Below, one piece after another: positions 1 to 5,026 of a stretch of 5,026 nucleotides of DNA. The stretch lies in contig JANWZF010000157.1 in NCBI GenBank assembly GCA_025054905.1, positions 1 to 5,026 of the forward strand, read 5' to 3'. The notes beneath the pieces are model-generated. The model was not told where the DNA came from. It saw only the letters and a program-made list of their open reading frames with translations, and did not search any database. The translations under genes and the position numbers were made by a program. Within the stretch, counting starts at the first letter, position 1. Each line of letters begins with the position of its first letter. The stretch comes from Tepidimonas sp. (GTDB taxonomy: Bacteria > Pseudomonadota > Gammaproteobacteria > Burkholderiales > Burkholderiaceae_C).

Positions 1-71
1 GTGCGCCGCCTCGCCGTTCGCCTGGGCAGCCCGTGCCGCGCAAGCGCCGCCGCGGGTCCAACCGCCACGTC

Positions 72-75
72 AGGA
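72..75 (+). promoter_or_regulatory. Ribosome binding site of glyA
   Basis: AGGA lies 5 bases before the ATG at 81. It is a short but correctly spaced Shine-Dalgarno match. It supports this ATG over the in-frame GTG at 33. I see no convincing -35/-10 pair or riboswitch-like structure in bases 1-80, and the frame of glyA is open to the window edge, so the promoter is probably further upstream. Confidence 0.5.
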
Positions 76-80
76 CTGCC

Positions 81-1325
81 ATGTTCAGCCGCCAGATCCT
101 CATCGAACAGACCGACCCCGAGCTGTGGGCCGCCATCCAGGCCGAAAACGCCCGCCAGGAAGCCCACATCGAACTCATCGCCAGCGAAAACTACGCCTCC
201 CCGGCCGTGATGGCCGCCCAGGGCACGCAGCTGACCAACAAGTACGCCGAAGGCTACCCTGGCCGCCGTTACTACGGCGGCTGCGAGCACGTGGACGTGG
301 CCGAGCAACTGGCCATCGACCGCGTCAAGCAGCTGTTCGGTGCCGAAGCAGCCAACGTGCAGCCGCATTGCGGTGCCAGCGCCAACGAGGCGGTGTTCCT
401 GGCTTTCCTCAAGCCCGGCGACACCATCATGGGCATGAGCCTGGCCGAAGGCGGTCACCTGACGCACGGCATGGCGCTGAACATGTCGGGCAAGTGGTTC
501 AACGTCATCTCCTACGGCCTCAACGAGCGTGAGGAGATCGACTACGATGCGATGGAAGCCAAGGCGCGCCAGCACCGGCCCAAGCTGATCATAGCCGGCG
601 CTAGCGCCTACAGCCTGCGCATCGACTTCGAGCGCTTTGCGCGCGTGGCCCGCGAGATCGGCGCGATCTTCATGGTCGACATGGCGCACTATGCCGGTCT
701 GATCGCCGCGGGTGTCTATCCGAACCCGGTGCCGCACGCCGACGTGGTGACCTCCACAACGCACAAGAGCCTGCGTGGCCCGCGCGGCGGCATCATCCTG
801 ATGAAGGCCGAGCACGAAAAGGCCATCAACAGCGCGGTCTTCCCTGGTCTGCAGGGCGGGCCGCTGATGCATGTGATCGCCGCCAAGGCGGTGGCGTTCA
901 AGGAAGCGCTCAGCCCCGAATTCAAGGTTTACCAGCAGCAGGTGATCAACAACGCCCAGGCGATGGCCGAGGTGCTGCAGCAGCGCGGCCTGCGCATCGT
1001 CAGCGGCCGCACCGAAAGCCATGTGATGCTGGTGGACCTGCGCGCCAAAGGCATCACCGGCAAGGAAGCCGAGGCGGTGCTGGGCCAGGCGCACATCACG
1101 GTCAACAAGAACGCCATTCCCAACGATCCGCAAAAGCCGATGGTCACCAGCGGCATCCGGCTGGGTACACCGGCCATGACCACGCGCGGCTTCACCGAAG
1201 CCGAGGCGCGCCAGACCGCGCACCTGATCGCCGACGTGCTGGACGACCCGCACAACCCGGCCACGATCGAGCGCGTGCGCGCGCAGGTGGCCGAGCTCAC
1301 GCGCCGCTTCCCCGTGTACGGGTGA
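81..1325 (+). CDS. glyA: Serine hydroxymethyltransferase (GlyA)
   Basis: This cytosolic PLP enzyme interconverts serine plus tetrahydrofolate with glycine plus 5,10-methylene-tetrahydrofolate, the main source of one-carbon units for purines, thymidylate and methionine. The product is 414 residues, the usual length for bacterial SHMT (E. coli about 417). Visible family motifs are the N-terminal ELIASENYAS (31-40), KYAEGYPGRRYYGG with Glu57 and Tyr65 (54-67), GGHLTHG with His126, VDMAHYAG with Asp200 and His203 (199-206), and THKSLRGPRGG, whose Lys229 should form the PLP Schiff base. SGIRLGTPA carries Arg360, the expected substrate-carboxylate binder. The start at 81 puts MFSRQILIEQTDPEL at the N-terminus as in homologues and has an AGGA at 72-75. 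An in-frame GTG at 33 would add a basic stretch unlike the family, so I reject it. nrdR follows after 4 bases and is probably co-transcribed. Nothing suggests damage or transfer. Confidence 0.97.
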   Translation: MFSRQILIEQTDPELWAAIQAENARQEAHIELIASENYASPAVMAAQGTQLTNKYAEGYPGRRYYGGCEHVDVAEQLAIDRVKQLFGAEAANVQPHCGASANEAVFLAFLKPGDTIMGMSLAEGGHLTHGMALNMSGKWFNVISYGLNEREEIDYDAMEAKARQHRPKLIIAGASAYSLRIDFERFARVAREIGAIFMVDMAHYAGLIAAGVYPNPVPHADVVTSTTHKSLRGPRGGIILMKAEHEKAINSAVFPGLQGGPLMHVIAAKAVAFKEALSPEFKVYQQQVINNAQAMAEVLQQRGLRIVSGRTESHVMLVDLRAKGITGKEAEAVLGQAHITVNKNAIPNDPQKPMVTSGIRLGTPAMTTRGFTEAEARQTAHLIADVLDDPHNPATIERVRAQVAELTRRFPVYG

Positions 1326-1329
1326 GACC

Positions 1330-1779
1330 ATGAAGTGCCCCTTCTGCGGACACGCCGACACCCAGGTGGTGGAGACGCGCGAGTCCGACGATGGGGCCTT
1401 CGTGCGGCGCCGCCGCCGCTGTGGCGCTTGCGACAAGCGCTTCACCACCTATGAGCGAGCCGAGGTAACCTTCCCACAGGTGGTCAAGAAGGACGGCCGC
1501 CGCGTGGACTATGACGCAGCCAAGTTGCGCGCGAGTCTGGCGCTGGCGCTGCGCAAACGGCCGGTCAGCACCGAGCAGCTCGATGCCGCCGTCGCGCGCA
1601 TCGAAGAAAAGCTGCTGGCCGAACCTGCGCGCGAAGTCCCCTCGCAGACGCTGGGCGAGTGGGTCATGCAGGAACTGCGCGAGCTGGACCAGGTGGCCTA
1701 TGTGCGCTTTGCCAGCGTCTACCGCAGCTTCGAGGACGTGGATGCCTTTCGCACGCTGATCGACGAGGTGCGCGGCTAG
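1330..1779 (+). CDS. nrdR: Transcriptional repressor NrdR
   Basis: NrdR is a nucleotide-sensing repressor that binds NrdR boxes upstream of ribonucleotide reductase operons and shuts them down when (d)ATP is abundant. The product is 149 residues, the normal size. The N-terminal zinc ribbon is complete, with CPFC (Cys3, Cys6) and CGAC (Cys31, Cys34), followed by a basic stretch (RRRRR, 26-30) and the family signature RFTTYER (37-43). The ATP-cone domain covers about residues 49-139, beginning VVKKDGRRVDYDAAKLRASL (51-70) and ending with YVRFASVYRSFED (124-136). The gene starts 4 bases after the glyA stop. Its only purine-rich upstream sequence, GGTGAG (1321-1326), overlaps the glyA stop and sits just 3 bases from the ATG, so translation is probably coupled to glyA. 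The glyA-nrdR order is common in proteobacteria. Its stop codon overlaps that of the convergent kinase gene. No NrdR box or ribonucleotide reductase gene is seen in the window. Confidence 0.97.
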   Translation: MKCPFCGHADTQVVETRESDDGAFVRRRRRCGACDKRFTTYERAEVTFPQVVKKDGRRVDYDAAKLRASLALALRKRPVSTEQLDAAVARIEEKLLAEPAREVPSQTLGEWVMQELRELDQVAYVRFASVYRSFEDVDAFRTLIDEVRG

Positions 1780-2765
1780 CCTTGGTGCGCCGTTGCGGCT
1801 GGCCCGCGCAGCGGCACGCGCACCTGGGCGACGAATTCGCCCTCGGACTCGTAGGTGTGCAGGCGCGCGGCACCACCGTAGAGCAACTCCAGCCGCTCAC
1901 GCAGGTTGGCCAAGGCCAGCCCATGGCCGCGCGTGACCGCCCCGGGCGGAGGCAACGGGTTGCGCACGAATAGCACCAGGTGGTCGTCGTCGCCAAACGC
2001 CTCCACCGTCACACAGGCGCCGTCTGGGCGCGGCTCGACGCCGTGGCGCACGGCGTTTTCCACCAGCGGCTGCACGGTCAGTGGCGGCAGTCGTGCGTCG
2101 GCCGGCGCCGCATCGACGACCCAGCTCTGGCGCAGCCGCGTCCCCAGCCGCACTTGCTCCACCGCCAGGTAGGTGCGCGCCAGGGCCAGCTCATCGGCCA
2201 GGGGCACGCACGCACGCGGCTCGGCCAGCAAAGCGCGGTACAGCTCGGCCAGATCCTCCAGCATCGCTTCGGCCCGCGCCGGATCGCGGCGCATCAACGC
2301 CAGCACGCTGTTCAAGCTGTTGAACAGGAAGTGCGGGCGCATGCGGCTTTGCAGTGCTTGCAGCCGGGCCTGCACCAACGCAGGCGAAAGGCGGTGATGG
2401 CGCCAGTCCAGGTAGCCTAACAGCAAGGCCACGGCCAGCACCGCCGCCGCGGTCAGCCGCCCGGGGTCGATCAGCGCTTGGGGCATCCAGCGCGCCCACA
2501 GCAGGGCCCACCCCAGCGCCAACACAGCCGTCAGCATCAGCACCAACGCCACCGCGACCCAGTATGGGCGGCGCTGCCACCAGCGGGGGGCCACGGCCAA
2601 CGCGACCAGCGTCAGCAGCCCCGGCGCGGCCCACACCGCGGGCGCCCACCAGGCTGGCGGCCCCTGCCACCACGCCGCCCAGGCACCTGCTGCCAACAAC
2701 CAAGCCAACGCCCGCAACCACACCGGGTGCGGGCGCAGGTCGGGAAAGCGGGGCGGCTGCATCAT
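1776..2765 (-). CDS. LytS/AlgZ-type membrane sensor histidine kinase
   Basis: This is a predicted inner-membrane histidine kinase of the His_kinase family (PF06580) with a C-terminal HATPase_c domain, 329 residues. About four hydrophobic segments (roughly 17-33, 38-59, 68-91 and 103-119) form the sensor. There is no large periplasmic domain and no PAS, GAF or HAMP domain. The H-box is RPHFLFNSLNSV, with His145 as the likely phosphorylation site. The N-box is PLVENAVRHG (Glu236, Asn237). The G-box is RGHGLALANLRERL (279-292), where the last Gly of the usual GxGxGL is Ala284. The H-box and the following DPARAEAMLEDLAELYRALL resemble AlgZ/FimS, so I favour that branch without assigning the symbol. 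The ATG at 2765 is the first possible start because an in-frame TAG lies four codons upstream. A second ATG follows at 2762. The only SD candidate is a weak GGCGGG-like run about 12 bases upstream. The gene lies 54 bases downstream of katG on the same strand. No response regulator is adjacent, and the signal is unknown. Confidence 0.92.
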   Translation of the reverse strand: MMQPPRFPDLRPHPVWLRALAWLLAAGAWAAWWQGPPAWWAPAVWAAPGLLTLVALAVAPRWWQRRPYWVAVALVLMLTAVLALGWALLWARWMPQALIDPGRLTAAAVLAVALLLGYLDWRHHRLSPALVQARLQALQSRMRPHFLFNSLNSVLALMRRDPARAEAMLEDLAELYRALLAEPRACVPLADELALARTYLAVEQVRLGTRLRQSWVVDAAPADARLPPLTVQPLVENAVRHGVEPRPDGACVTVEAFGDDDHLVLFVRNPLPPPGAVTRGHGLALANLRERLELLYGGAARLHTYESEGEFVAQVRVPLRGPAATAHQG

Positions 2766-2819
2766 GTCGTGATGCTACCCGCCGCCGCTGGCGACCCATG
2801 TACCGTGGGCGCCACCGGA

Positions 2820-5000
<2,181 letters not shown>

Positions 5001-5006
5001 CGTCAG

Positions 5007-5012
5007 CTCCTT
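5007..5012 (-). promoter_or_regulatory. Ribosome binding site of katG
   Basis: On the minus strand AAGGAG precedes the katG ATG by 6 bases (CTGACG). It is a near-consensus Shine-Dalgarno, much stronger than those of the other three genes. It fits high-level expression of a stress enzyme and settles the start at 5000. Confidence 0.85.
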
Positions 5013-5026
5013 TTGAGGTGAGGCCA

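Noticed and set aside
1..210. Open frame starting with GTG at base 1
   Set aside because: It is Ser/Pro/Arg-rich, overlaps the start of glyA in another frame and may only reflect G+C bias. The tail of an upstream gene cannot be ruled out, but nothing supports it.
1767..1790. Direct repeat GGTGCGC at 1767-1773 and 1784-1790 around the convergent stops
   Set aside because: Seven bases in high-G+C DNA is expected by chance, and both copies lie within coding sequence.
1659..1973. Plus-strand open frame of 104 codons across the nrdR end and into the kinase
   Set aside because: It overlaps both real genes, has no ribosome binding site and gives no recognisable protein.
2805..2815. Small hairpin after katG (stem GTGG/CCAC, loop CGC on the minus strand)
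   Set aside because: A four-pair stem with no following T-tract is too weak to call a terminator in sequence this rich in G and C.

Overview
The window is gene-dense, high-G+C bacterial chromosome with four complete protein-coding genes and almost no intergenic DNA. The GlyA, NrdR and KatG sequences, the close glyA-nrdR pairing and the base composition suggest a betaproteobacterium, most likely order Burkholderiales and possibly near Comamonadaceae. This placement is an inference from protein style and synteny recalled from memory, not from a search.

Layout. On the plus strand, glyA (serine hydroxymethyltransferase, 81-1325) is followed after 4 bases by nrdR (ribonucleotide reductase repressor, 1330-1779). 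On the minus strand, reading from the right edge, katG (bifunctional catalase-peroxidase, 5000-2820) is followed after 54 bases by a membrane histidine kinase of the LytS/AlgZ type (2765-1776). The two pairs converge. The nrdR and kinase stop codons overlap inside a single CTAG at 1776-1779, so no intergenic space separates the convergent genes. Bases 1-80 are the glyA leader and hold no recognisable promoter or RNA element. Only 26 bases upstream of katG are present, so its promoter is outside the window.

Function. glyA supplies glycine and one-carbon units on tetrahydrofolate, which feed purine and thymidylate synthesis. nrdR adjusts ribonucleotide reductase expression to dNTP level. The plus-strand pair is therefore a nucleotide-precursor unit. 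katG detoxifies hydrogen peroxide. The kinase downstream is intact, but no response regulator gene lies beside it in the window, so its partner is unknown.

I found no mobile elements, CRISPR arrays, RNA genes or pseudogenes, and no clear sign of a new multi-gene system. The items most worth a second look are the kinase without an adjacent partner, placed behind katG; its tryptophan-rich membrane module; and the overlapping convergent stop codons.
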